64,000 nt of DNA from Actinobacillus delphinicola (lineage in GTDB: Bacteria; Pseudomonadota; Gammaproteobacteria; Enterobacterales; Pasteurellaceae): assembly GCF_900638385.1 (NCBI RefSeq), contig NZ_LR134510.1:1736001-1800000 (forward strand), in the 5' to 3' direction. A program made the translations under genes and the position numbers. Below, in pieces: positions 54,838-63,797 of this stretch. Positions within the stretch are counted from its first letter, which is position 1. The number at the start of each line of letters is the position of its first letter. The notes under the pieces were generated by a model that had not been told where the DNA came from, searched no databases, and worked only from the letters and a program-made list of their open reading frames with translations.

Positions 54838-57768
54838 TTACCAGTTATACCCTAACCCCATTCCTGCGCCAAAATTACTTTGCGTATCTTGCGTAATGGC
54901 ACTTTTTACTGTCCATTTACCATTATCAGAAATTCGAGATACACCAATGGAGATCGCTTGTTGATTACGATAAATACCAACTGCAGCACTTACCGTATTA
55001 CTTCCCGCAGAAAATGATTGTGGTAAGTTAGCCGTAGCAATAGCCGCAGCTATCCCTGCATGCGATTCTTTACGATTTTCTTTAATTTGATGATGAATAT
55101 CAGATAACGCTCTCCCAACATTGACCCCAATATTTTTCTTCAAATCCTGTACATCATTCGCCAGAATATCGAGTTGCTTAACATTCACTGCATCAGTGGG
55201 AGCTTTACCATCTGCCACATTTGAAATTACATTACCGCCATTATCCAATCCTTGACTTGTTAAACTAACACTCTTTTCACCAGTCGCAGATTTTATTGCC
55301 ACTCCCTCTTGATTAACTATCGTTGTGCCACCTATTGAATCATTTTTTAAGGTAATGTTTTTAACGTTTAAATGATCATTTAAGTGGATATTCACTTTCG
55401 TCTTATCATCCGCCGTTTTCTCAACATGCGTTTGAATATTTTGATCCCCTAAAATTTCTACACTAGAACCAATAGCCGTATTAGCCGTTTCTCCTGTATC
55501 TCCTGAAAAATCAAGTCCTTTATCCAGTTGATCTTTAATAACGTTATATACTTTTTCTAGTTGTGAAATCGTTACTGCATCTTGCGCATTTACCCCATCT
55601 GCCACGTTAGAAATGACTTTCCCTGCGTTGTTTAAACCACCAACAGTTAAACTTGGTCCATTTTGAATATGAATACCATAATCTTTTATCGTAACATTTT
55701 GGTCATTAGAACCAATCATTACATGATCATGTGCTGTCACACTTTCTACCGCTAAATTCTTAGCCAGTAGAATATCTATCGTGGTTTTTCCAGATGCATC
55801 TTGATTAACACGGGTTTTTATATTCTCGCCACTATATTGGTAATCGTCCTCATGACCATTCCCTTTAATAATGACTTCTGATCCTAATTTATTCGTCACG
55901 GTATGTCCGCTATTACCACCAAAAAGCAATCCTTTGTCTGTGACATCAACAATTGAATCTTTAATTGCTTCATCTAATTGAGATTTATTTACAGCATCTG
56001 TAGGTGCCACACCTTTGCCCACATTCGCAATGACATTTCCCCCATTATCTAAACCATGTTCTGTAACCGTAACTTTACCGCCATTGGCAGAATGAATAAT
56101 TAATCCATTACCATCAACAATAGTATGTGACTGAGAATTGGCTTTTCCTAGTGTAATTTGCTCAAAACTTGGTGTTTCCGACATTTTTATCGTAATAGTT
56201 CCATTACCCTGCAAATCTTTCTGGTAAACCGTGGTGATATTTCTATCTGAATATGTGACACCGTCACTTGGCGTAGCACCAATAATATTAATTGTTGAGC
56301 CAAGATATTGCTGATTCGTAGTGTTAGGGAGCATGCTATTCCCATTAACTATAAATCCTTGATTAATCTTCGTGATTAAATCATTTATTGCGGTTTGATA
56401 GTCTATTGCTTCTGCCCCTATATCCCCATTCGTTTTAATAAGAGGCTGGAACGTGGGCGGGGTAAATCCTGTTAAGATTTTATTTGGCGTTAGGCCTAAA
56501 ATATTACCTAATGCATAAAACTGGCTACCATTAATTGCATCGCCAGAATTAGCAGTAATTTTTCCCATTCCAACATTGGAAATGCGCTTATCGGCGGCAT
56601 CAATTCCCATTTGGGTTAAACTAGGTCCATCTTTAATATGGACCCCATCTAAATCAATTAAGTCTTTCGCCAGCATAATATCAATCGTTGTTTTATCGGC
56701 ACTCTGATTTATTTTAGTTTTTATATTTTCTGAACTGTATTCCAAATCCGCTTTGTTACCAGACCCTTGAACACTGATTTCACTGCCTAATTTATTGGTT
56801 ACAGTATCCCCACTATTAGCACTTAATTTTAAACCTTTATCCGCAAGTCCTGCCGTTGCGGCTTTCAATTGTCGCTGATTCACCGCATCCGTATCTTGTA
56901 CGCCATCGCCTACGTTACGAATTGGATTATTTCCATTATCCAAACCCTGTGCAGTTAAACTTACCTTTCCGCCGTCTGCAGTATGAATGATGACACCACG
57001 CCCATCAATTATCGTTTTTGCTAGTGGATCTGCCTCATTTTTCAGAGTCACTTGTTTAAACGTAGGATCATCTTTCATTTTGATTGTAATCGTACTATCA
57101 GCACTTCCATTTTTGGAATAAACCGTCGTTAAGTTATCTGATGAATAGTGACTATTGGCATCCGCTTGAGCGCCAATAATTTGAATAGTAGATCGCCAAT
57201 ATTGATTATTATTGGAGGTTCCACCAGTATTAGTATTTCCCTTAATGTAGCCTAATAAAAAGAAACGTTTTAATTCTTCGATATCTACCGCATCAATATC
57301 TTGATGCCCCGTTAGATGTGATAACTGATGCAAAAATGATGTTTCACTCTTTCTTACTTTACCGATTACGAGTAAATTATCAGGCGTTAACCATGTCTTT
57401 TTGACTGTATCTGTTGCTAATAATGGTTCTTCCGTAAAAGGGCTTTCACCGACTTCATGTACTTGCGTATTTTTGATAGTTCGACTTCTTAACATGTCAT
57501 CGTTTGATGTTGGGTCGTTGCCAACAATCAAATTTGGATCAATTTGATTAGCACTTGTTGTCATCGGTGCATCTTGTGCAAATGCCATTTGAATGCTTAA
57601 TGCCAACGTGGATAATCCTAGAATTGCTATCGCAACGCCATGTTTAATTGATGATGACGTAGATGAATTCGCAAGAGAGGTACCTTGATGTTTACTTTTC
57701 CCCAATTCAGAAACAACAACGAGTTGGTGCGTATTTTTATTAAAAATAACTTTAAAGATCTTATTCAT
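54838..57768 (-). CDS. Trimeric autotransporter adhesin (intact)
   Basis: 976 residues. The start MNKIFKVIFNKNTHQLVVVSE is the extended signal peptide region of type V secretion, followed by a hydrophobic core and likely cleavage after QMAFA (residue 64). The passenger is stalk-like, with at least five neck motifs (for example GLDNGGNVIANVGKGVAPTDAVNKSQL) and TTVYSK/QYLGSTINIIGA repeats; I see no long YadA head array. The last 90 residues form the trimeric barrel anchor ending FGAGMGLGYNW. RBS AAAGGA precedes the ATG. It is expected to mediate adhesion or autoaggregation. Confidence 0.92.
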   Translation of the reverse strand: MNKIFKVIFNKNTHQLVVVSELGKSKHQGTSLANSSTSSSIKHGVAIAILGLSTLALSIQMAFAQDAPMTTSANQIDPNLIVGNDPTSNDDMLRSRTIKNTQVHEVGESPFTEEPLLATDTVKKTWLTPDNLLVIGKVRKSETSFLHQLSHLTGHQDIDAVDIEELKRFFLLGYIKGNTNTGGTSNNNQYWRSTIQIIGAQADANSHYSSDNLTTVYSKNGSADSTITIKMKDDPTFKQVTLKNEADPLAKTIIDGRGVIIHTADGGKVSLTAQGLDNGNNPIRNVGDGVQDTDAVNQRQLKAATAGLADKGLKLSANSGDTVTNKLGSEISVQGSGNKADLEYSSENIKTKINQSADKTTIDIMLAKDLIDLDGVHIKDGPSLTQMGIDAADKRISNVGMGKITANSGDAINGSQFYALGNILGLTPNKILTGFTPPTFQPLIKTNGDIGAEAIDYQTAINDLITKINQGFIVNGNSMLPNTTNQQYLGSTINIIGATPSDGVTYSDRNITTVYQKDLQGNGTITIKMSETPSFEQITLGKANSQSHTIVDGNGLIIHSANGGKVTVTEHGLDNGGNVIANVGKGVAPTDAVNKSQLDEAIKDSIVDVTDKGLLFGGNSGHTVTNKLGSEVIIKGNGHEDDYQYSGENIKTRVNQDASGKTTIDILLAKNLAVESVTAHDHVMIGSNDQNVTIKDYGIHIQNGPSLTVGGLNNAGKVISNVADGVNAQDAVTISQLEKVYNVIKDQLDKGLDFSGDTGETANTAIGSSVEILGDQNIQTHVEKTADDKTKVNIHLNDHLNVKNITLKNDSIGGTTIVNQEGVAIKSATGEKSVSLTSQGLDNGGNVISNVADGKAPTDAVNVKQLDILANDVQDLKKNIGVNVGRALSDIHHQIKENRKESHAGIAAAIATANLPQSFSAGSNTVSAAVGIYRNQQAISIGVSRISDNGKWTVKSAITQDTQSNFGAGMGLGYNW
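56255..56267. other. matS site 8
   Basis: GTGACACCGTCAC, exact consensus, inside the intact autotransporter gene, 18.8 kb right of dif. Confidence 0.8.
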
Positions 57769-57814
57769 ATGTAAGTCCTTTGGAAATGAAATTAATTAAA
57801 AAATGCGCGCATTG

Positions 57815-57842
57815 ATTATACATTATGTATTATTTTATACAA
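57815..57842 (-). promoter_or_regulatory. Predicted promoter of the intact autotransporter
   Basis: Minus strand TTGTAT, 16-nt spacer, TATAAT, about 47 bp upstream of the start codon. Confidence 0.55.
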
Positions 57843-57929
57843 TGATTAATCCCTTAACCTATTTTGTGTAAAATCTTGTACAATTGATCAACGTTTATAT
57901 TATTTAATATAAAATTTTGAGCGGGTTAA

Positions 57930-57941
57930 TACCTCTAGAGG
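57930..57941. promoter_or_regulatory. 12-bp perfect palindrome upstream of adhesin
   Basis: ACCTCTAGAGGT, about 90 bp upstream of the predicted -35 of the adhesin. It could be an operator; there is no known match I can name. Confidence 0.3.
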
Positions 57942-58088
57942 TTTAATTTATTAGAGTGAACACGCATAATTAAAGGAAATTTATTTCCTGTTTATTCATA
58001 AGGATATGATTTTTAAATTCTTTTTGAAGTTAATCTCCAAACTATTTGAAATTCATGAATATTTTTTCATTTTGGTATAACAAAAAAT

Positions 58089-58128
58089 ACGCCTCAATTT
58101 TCAAAAAAATTTATGAAATTTGAGGCGT
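58089..58128. repeat. CGCCCC inverted pair, copy 9
   Basis: ACGCCTCAATTTTC / GAAATTTGAGGCGT, one mismatch, 25 bp past the tadG stop, where it can act as the terminator of the tad operon. Confidence 0.8.
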
Positions 58129-58152
58129 TATTACCTAAAATGAAAAGATTGT

Positions 58153-59997
58153 CTAATTCGCAAATTGTAATTTTTGATCGCTAACAGACCCAACTTCTTC
58201 CGTTACCGATGTCGCAGCTCGGAAAGCAGCGAGAAGTTCATTTTCGTTGCTAGCAGAATAGTAATTCCCCGCACCAACACATTTATGCCACGCCTCTCTT
58301 TGTTGAGCTGCGGCTTGTTGGTTATCTTGTGAGTTTAATTCTTTTTTTGAGCCATATCCAAAAGCAATAAAACTAATTTTTGTATTAAAAGTTTTATATT
58401 CGCTTTTTTGTAAGGTATTAACACGTCGACGAATCCGATCACAAAGCCCCATCTCATTTTTGCCCTCATTATTAAAACGATCTGCACGTAACGAGCCATC
58501 GCTATTTGGTGCAATCAGAGTTTGGGTAATTGAAGATGGATCACCATCTGCGCCCTCATCATAGCCATCAGATAAAATAACAATTAAACGTTTTGTATTA
58601 GTATTTAAATTCGCAGTTTTTGGATTTACATTCATCATCATATTCGTTCCTAGAATTAATCCTGCTGATGATAACGTTCCACCGTCGGGAGTGATACGAT
58701 TAAAATCATTAATAGCTTTAGCTAAATCTTGAGAAGTACTGTTATACCAAGCATGTGTTGATATATCATTTTTATTTTTCCCTAGACAAATTCTTCCCTT
58801 GGGGAAAACGACCATATTTTTTGTATCTAAATTACTACCACTCAACGTATCTATAAGTCTCAATGTATTAAGATAATCAATACCATTTTCAAACCTAGAC
58901 CAGTCCCTATATTCATAACCATGCGAATAGTTATATTCCATCTGATCTTTTAATGTTGCACTAACCTCTTGGTAATAATCACCCTTCCACCAATCATGCA
59001 CTATTCGATAAAACTCCATTTTTGTATCAGGCAGAACATAAGGTAATGTACAATATTGCTTATCTCCATGCCATTGTTGAGCACCCAATGCAAAATCAAC
59101 GAATCCGATACGATTGTAGTTTGGAATACTAGTTTGGCTTGGTTTTAAAATATCAGATATTATTTGTTTAAATACACGTCTTAGCATCGTAATTTTACTG
59201 GTTGAATTTGGCGAAGTACTTAACCCCTCATTCATTGAACCAGACAAGTCACTCACAAAAATAATATCAACAGGGACATTTTCACGTTTTTTGGTAACGA
59301 AAATAGTATCAGCGGTAATCTTTTCAGTTCGATTAAAGGTTGTACCATATTCATTTTTATATTTATCGCCCCAATAAAGCCATGATGGACGCATGAAATC
59401 CCCGTTAACAACACATCCAATATTATTGGTTACATCTTTGCCAGATTTAAGATAATCACAACGATAACTAAAGTGATCATCAATATTAAAATTATTCTGC
59501 GCATTCCCATTTGTGGTATAATCGACATAACTTTCAGGTAAATAATAGCTGCGCACTAATTCTTCTAACATCTGAATATTGCGCAAATATTGTTTATATG
59601 CAAAATCTCGTTTCTGCTTATTTCCCTGAAAATCAAGGTGGTTAGCCTTAGCATTTTCTTCAAATACCTTGATTAAATTCTTTTGATGAGCAGTTAAGTT
59701 TCCTGTTGGAAAACTTGCTTGACTATTAACTTCCCATGTTTTTTTATTGCCACGATAATAATTATCTTCAGCAGTTAAAAATAATCCGCCTTGCTCCAGC
59801 CCTTGAGTAAAACGGGCTTTATCAAGCAAAATTCCCGTGCCATCGACAACAAAAGCGATATAACCAATTAATCCAGCCGTTAATAATACTGTCATCACAC
59901 CATAAACCCCTGATTCATCATGATAAAAATCATAAAGTTTATGGGTAAGTTTTTGCGTAATTTGTGAGTGTTTAAACCATTTTTTCTGCTTCATCAT
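58153..59997 (-). CDS. tadG: TadG, tad pilus pseudopilin-like vWA protein
   Basis: 614 residues. The N-terminal TadE/G-like segment (ESGVYGVMTVLLTAGLIGYIAFVVDGTGILLDKARF) is a membrane helix, and a von Willebrand A domain begins near 245 with the metal site DLSGSM. The region RLIVILSDGYDEGADGDP carries further vWA residues. TadG is the last gene of tad loci, needed for Flp pilus assembly and tight adherence. It lies 6 bp after tadF. Confidence 0.88.
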   Translation of the reverse strand: MMKQKKWFKHSQITQKLTHKLYDFYHDESGVYGVMTVLLTAGLIGYIAFVVDGTGILLDKARFTQGLEQGGLFLTAEDNYYRGNKKTWEVNSQASFPTGNLTAHQKNLIKVFEENAKANHLDFQGNKQKRDFAYKQYLRNIQMLEELVRSYYLPESYVDYTTNGNAQNNFNIDDHFSYRCDYLKSGKDVTNNIGCVVNGDFMRPSWLYWGDKYKNEYGTTFNRTEKITADTIFVTKKRENVPVDIIFVSDLSGSMNEGLSTSPNSTSKITMLRRVFKQIISDILKPSQTSIPNYNRIGFVDFALGAQQWHGDKQYCTLPYVLPDTKMEFYRIVHDWWKGDYYQEVSATLKDQMEYNYSHGYEYRDWSRFENGIDYLNTLRLIDTLSGSNLDTKNMVVFPKGRICLGKNKNDISTHAWYNSTSQDLAKAINDFNRITPDGGTLSSAGLILGTNMMMNVNPKTANLNTNTKRLIVILSDGYDEGADGDPSSITQTLIAPNSDGSLRADRFNNEGKNEMGLCDRIRRRVNTLQKSEYKTFNTKISFIAFGYGSKKELNSQDNQQAAAQQREAWHKCVGAGNYYSASNENELLAAFRAATSVTEEVGSVSDQKLQFAN

Positions 59998-60003
59998 TCT
60001 CTC

Positions 60004-60660
60004 CTAACGCCCTACGGTAACCGATGATGAACGGAGTAAACCTTCCGTATAATTTTTACCCGCTAAGAATGATTTAAATAGACTTTTCGATGGTACACAA
60101 ACCGTCACTTGATAAAGCGGTAAAATGCGTTGGTTATCCACTTCACTTCGGGGAGCAATATTCTGTAAAGTTTTTAAATCTGTCGTTGGATGACAAACGT
60201 TTGTATCGCCCTGCAAAATAGTTGTCGGATTTGCGAGGCGTGGTTTCGCATCAAGCGGTGTTTTTGCAAATTGTAAAGAGCCTAAAACAATATAAAGCGG
60301 ACGTTTATCATGCGGATCGCCATAAAACATTGATTTCGCCAGCATGCGAAAATTATCTACATCTTGATAGAAAATTTTTCCATTTCGCATTTCTGCTGGA
60401 GAAAGATTTTCATTAACGTGTCCATTTACACTATAAAGTTGTGTTCGTTCACGTAATAGATTCACCATTGAATAAGATAAATTATCTAATTTCCCAATTT
60501 CTCCTCGTGTGAAAGCTAAATCAAACATGAAGAAAAAAAGCAATAGCAACACAATAATCGAAAAGAAAAATTCGATAATCACCGCACCACTCATATCACG
60601 ATAAAAACGGATAAGCTGAAATTTAATTAAAGTCTGAACGCTCATACTCTTGAACCACAA
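60004..60660 (-). CDS. tadF: TadF, minor pseudopilin
   Basis: 218 residues with an N-terminal RDMSGAVIIEFFFSIIVLLLLFFFMFDLAFTR, a pseudopilin-type segment (Glu followed by a hydrophobic helix) processed by the TadV peptidase in known systems. The first ATG (60660) overlaps tadE by 38 bp; an internal ATG at 60645 is an equally plausible start. The gene order E-F-G fits Aggregatibacter-type tad loci. Confidence 0.85.
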   Translation of the reverse strand: MWFKSMSVQTLIKFQLIRFYRDMSGAVIIEFFFSIIVLLLLFFFMFDLAFTRGEIGKLDNLSYSMVNLLRERTQLYSVNGHVNENLSPAEMRNGKIFYQDVDNFRMLAKSMFYGDPHDKRPLYIVLGSLQFAKTPLDAKPRLANPTTILQGDTNVCHPTTDLKTLQNIAPRSEVDNQRILPLYQVTVCVPSKSLFKSFLAGKNYTEGLLRSSSVTVGR

Positions 60661-61162
60661 AAAATTGACGAGTAAATAACTGATTTACAGGATTATTTAA
60701 AAAAGGTAATCCAAACATAAAATGATAATTATAGGTAATTAAATACCGTGCTAAAGGTGCATTACGACTATTATTCGTAAACCCTTGTCCTTTTGGATTT
60801 GCTACGGCTTTTAAAAGATCTTGCATATTATCTGCATAATTTACCGTCACAGCTGGTGGCTGTAATTTAGCGGCAAAAATTCCCATTACAGTACTATCGC
60901 TATAACGATTATATTGGCGGACGATTTGCTGTTTTAAAACTTGAGCATAATCGCCGCCAGATGAGCGGAGATCTTGATTTTTAGTAATGCGTACTGCTTC
61001 AGTAACGGCTAAATCCCAATAAGCATTGGTTATCGCAATACGCCCCATTTCAAAAATCATGAAAATTACTAACAAATAAACACCTATCGTTAAACCAAAT
61101 TCAATACTGGCAACACCTTTCTGTTGGCGTTTAAATTGGGAAATCCGTTGAAGTAATTGCAC
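60623..61162 (-). CDS. tadE: TadE, minor pseudopilin
   Basis: 179 residues; QQKGVASIEFGLTIGVYLLVIFMIFEMGRIAITNAYWDLA is the TadE pseudopilin helix with the conserved Glu after a Gly-containing prepilin-like site. The rest is a soluble periplasmic domain. The 3' end overlaps tadF by 38 bp. Confidence 0.88.
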   Translation of the reverse strand: MQLLQRISQFKRQQKGVASIEFGLTIGVYLLVIFMIFEMGRIAITNAYWDLAVTEAVRITKNQDLRSSGGDYAQVLKQQIVRQYNRYSDSTVMGIFAAKLQPPAVTVNYADNMQDLLKAVANPKGQGFTNNSRNAPLARYLITYNYHFMFGLPFLNNPVNQLFTRQFFVVQEYERSDFN

Positions 61163-61199
61163 CCCGCTCTCCTTTTATAGCAATAATTTATTCGGTCAA

Positions 61200-62030
61200 T
61201 TAGTGGCGTGAAGTAATATGTCGAGAAATACGTTGCGTATCTTCTAAAGCATTTACTAACGCTGCACCATTGGTATTTAAACCTTCTTTTTTAATAATTT
61301 CTAAAGCGTAACGACTATCACCACTTTTAATTAATGCGAATACGAGATTATATACAACACGTTGATCTTTATTATTACTTAAATAAAGAGGTAATAATAA
61401 ACGTACCGCATTTTTATAACGTCCTCTTACAATATCTAACATTGCAAGATTATTAATCGCAATTTGATCATCTAGGAAATAGGAACGTGCTTTATTAAAG
61501 CTCTTTTCAGCTTGGGTAGTTTGTCCTAATTCGGCATAAGCAATCCCTTGACTATTATAAGTATCTGCCATATTCGGGTTAAGACGAATAAGTTCGTTCG
61601 CAACATCTAACCCTTCACGATAATTCCCCGCTTGGATTAAGGCTTTTAATTTTAAACTCATCGCTTTTTGTTTATAACTTGGAACAAGTAATAATGGCTG
61701 AGAATATAAGATAGCCGATTTATTATCGCCTTTGTCAAAATAAGCCTGTGATAATTTATAGAGATAAAGATTTCGTGTTGCAGTATCATTATGCGGTAAT
61801 ACTTTTAATACCCCTCTATATAAATTAATTAATTTCTCATAACTCCGTGTAGAAGTATATAGTTTTTCTTTTAAGCTTACGTCACTTAATAAAGCGGGTA
61901 AATTAATTTGCTTTTGCATTTCTCCCGATTGGCTCATATTTGAATAACTATTACTATGACTAACACAAGCCGTTAATGCCAAAGAAAAACCTAATAATAA
62001 TGTTGTTTTAGAAAATTTTTTTAAAATCAT
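61200..62030 (-). CDS. tadD: TadD, TPR lipoprotein
   Basis: 276 residues. Signal peptide with lipobox LTAC (Cys22), then several tetratricopeptide repeats (for example ADTYNSQGIAYAELGQTTQAEKSFNKARSYFLDDQIAINNLAMLDI). TadD acts as a pilotin-like outer-membrane lipoprotein for the RcpA secretin. It lies 37 bp upstream of tadE. Confidence 0.9.
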   Translation of the reverse strand: MILKKFSKTTLLLGFSLALTACVSHSNSYSNMSQSGEMQKQINLPALLSDVSLKEKLYTSTRSYEKLINLYRGVLKVLPHNDTATRNLYLYKLSQAYFDKGDNKSAILYSQPLLLVPSYKQKAMSLKLKALIQAGNYREGLDVANELIRLNPNMADTYNSQGIAYAELGQTTQAEKSFNKARSYFLDDQIAINNLAMLDIVRGRYKNAVRLLLPLYLSNNKDQRVVYNLVFALIKSGDSRYALEIIKKEGLNTNGAALVNALEDTQRISRHITSRH

Positions 62031-62059
62031 AATCCTATCCTCATCAGATAAATTTATAT

Positions 62060-62914
62060 TTACAGACCGGCTTGCGGGAATACTCGCATCATACCTGGTG
62101 CAAGAATTAATATAATAATTGGGAACATAATAAACAAAATAAGTGGAATACTCATTTTTGCAGCTAACGTTCCTAACCTTTCTTCAATCTCTAATAACTG
62201 TAATTCACGAATATCTGCGGATAATTGAATCAGTTGATTATAAATAGAAGAACCAAAATTTAAACTTTGTTGCATTACGGTAACAAACATACGAATTTCT
62301 TTGGTTGGTAAGGAAATAGCAAGTTCATCTAATGCTTGACTTAAACTTGTAATTTCTGCCTTACGCATAATACGTAGCATGACGTAAGTTAAATCGGGAT
62401 TTAATACTTTAAAATCCGTTGCAACACGTTTTAATGCCATATCAATACTCATACCTGTTTGCACACAAACTGCTGTTAAATCAATAAAACCAGGTAAATC
62501 AACCATAATGGATTTTATGCGTGATTTAACAACGATCCCTGTGATAATCCCAGGAATAATAATGGCTAAGATTAAAGCAACGATAAAGGTAATAATTTTT
62601 GTTATATCATCAAGATCTTGACTCAATAACGAAACTAATAACACTACGAACCCTGCGATTAAAAACTTTAATTTAATGTTTTTATCAATAAGCCCTAATA
62701 TTCTTAGAAATTTATTATTACTAATGATTAATAACTCTAATTCAATCTGCTGTTTTCGTTTACCATGAGTATTTTCATCACTTTTTTCTTTAGGTCGAAT
62801 ACCATGTAATATTTCTCGATAGCGCTGATATTTTCGTTTTGCAATAAAAGCGAATGCCATGACTAAAATAAAGCCACCAAGAATAAGTAAGAAAAATAGA
62901 ATATTTGCTAGCAT
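62060..62914 (-). CDS. tadC: TadC, inner-membrane platform protein
   Basis: 284 residues, T2SF/GspF domain: helices at about 3-25, 83-100, 105-130 and 255-280, with GFIDLTAVCVQTGMSIDMALKRVA and the T2SF core EITSLSQALDELAISLPTKEIRMFVTVMQQS. It works with TadB as the platform for pilus assembly. It begins 1 bp after the tadB stop. Confidence 0.9.
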   Translation of the reverse strand: MLANILFFLLILGGFILVMAFAFIAKRKYQRYREILHGIRPKEKSDENTHGKRKQQIELELLIISNNKFLRILGLIDKNIKLKFLIAGFVVLLVSLLSQDLDDITKIITFIVALILAIIIPGIITGIVVKSRIKSIMVDLPGFIDLTAVCVQTGMSIDMALKRVATDFKVLNPDLTYVMLRIMRKAEITSLSQALDELAISLPTKEIRMFVTVMQQSLNFGSSIYNQLIQLSADIRELQLLEIEERLGTLAAKMSIPLILFIMFPIIILILAPGMMRVFPQAGL

Positions 62915-62915
62915 A

Positions 62916-63797
62916 TTACGTCGCCTTCTTCATTAACCACCAGATAATTCCCATACCAAATAATTCTGAACCTAAAACGTAATACAACACTAAACGTCCT
63001 TTCGGATCAGAAATAACAAAGTCAAAGTTTTCTGGCATTTGGAATTTCATAAAGATGAAGAAAAATAAAGGAAACGCTCCAACAATCATGGCAGACATAC
63101 GCGCTTCTGATGTCATTGCTCGTTTTTTTTGCTCCATTTTTCTACTATCGGCAATTACACGACCTAAACGATTAATGACTTCTTTCATTTGTCCGCCTTT
63201 TTCAAGGTTAATCCGAACAATAGTAATGAAATAATAAAATTCTTTATAAGGCCAACGTGTATAACTATCTTCTAATACAGTAGTTACATCTTCCCCAATA
63301 GCTAAACGGCGATAAATATATTTAAACTCATCACCAAGACGCCCTTTAATATCTCGTCCGCAACGTTCAAGGGCTTGTAAAAGTCCTGCCCCTGCCGTTG
63401 TAGCACTATTTAAAACTTGAATAACTTCGGGAAAAGAAACTTCAAAATCTTTTCGATTTCGGCGGCGTCCCCATTTCCAAACTGTAATGACAAATAAAAC
63501 TGCAAAAATTGCGGTAACCATAAAACTATTAAAACGAATAAACTGCGTATTAATAATTAAGGTAATGAAATAAACGATACAAACGATTAATACATTACGC
63601 ATTAAATTCTGTTGTTTACCGTCAATAAAGTAATAGTGCCATAATGCTGCTTGTTGCTTAGTTTTTTGCCAAGCTGTTTGTAATGGACTTACTTTTGTTT
63701 CATTAGGATTAATTTTGCGTTTTGTTTTTGAAAAACGTTTAAACGTATAAAGTAGGAGCAAACCACCAAAACAGAAAATGATGTAATATAAAATCAT
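62916..63797 (-). CDS. tadB: TadB, inner-membrane platform protein
   Basis: 293 residues, T2SF domain with FPEVIQVLNSATTAGAGLLQALERCGRDIKGRLGDEF and NLEKGGQMKEVINRLGRVI, four membrane segments (two near the N terminus at about 2-18 and 65-105, two near the C terminus). It is coupled to tadA by a 4-bp ATGA overlap. Confidence 0.9.
   Translation of the reverse strand: MILYYIIFCFGGLLLLYTFKRFSKTKRKINPNETKVSPLQTAWQKTKQQAALWHYYFIDGKQQNLMRNVLIVCIVYFITLIINTQFIRFNSFMVTAIFAVLFVITVWKWGRRRNRKDFEVSFPEVIQVLNSATTAGAGLLQALERCGRDIKGRLGDEFKYIYRRLAIGEDVTTVLEDSYTRWPYKEFYYFITIVRINLEKGGQMKEVINRLGRVIADSRKMEQKKRAMTSEARMSAMIVGAFPLFFFIFMKFQMPENFDFVISDPKGRLVLYYVLGSELFGMGIIWWLMKKAT

Noticed and set aside
13293-56267. 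Reading GTGACNNNGTCAC merely as GACNNNGTC restriction-type sites
   Set aside because: All eight copies keep the outer GT/AC and the central R-N-Y pattern and cluster around dif, which fits matS and not a random restriction site.
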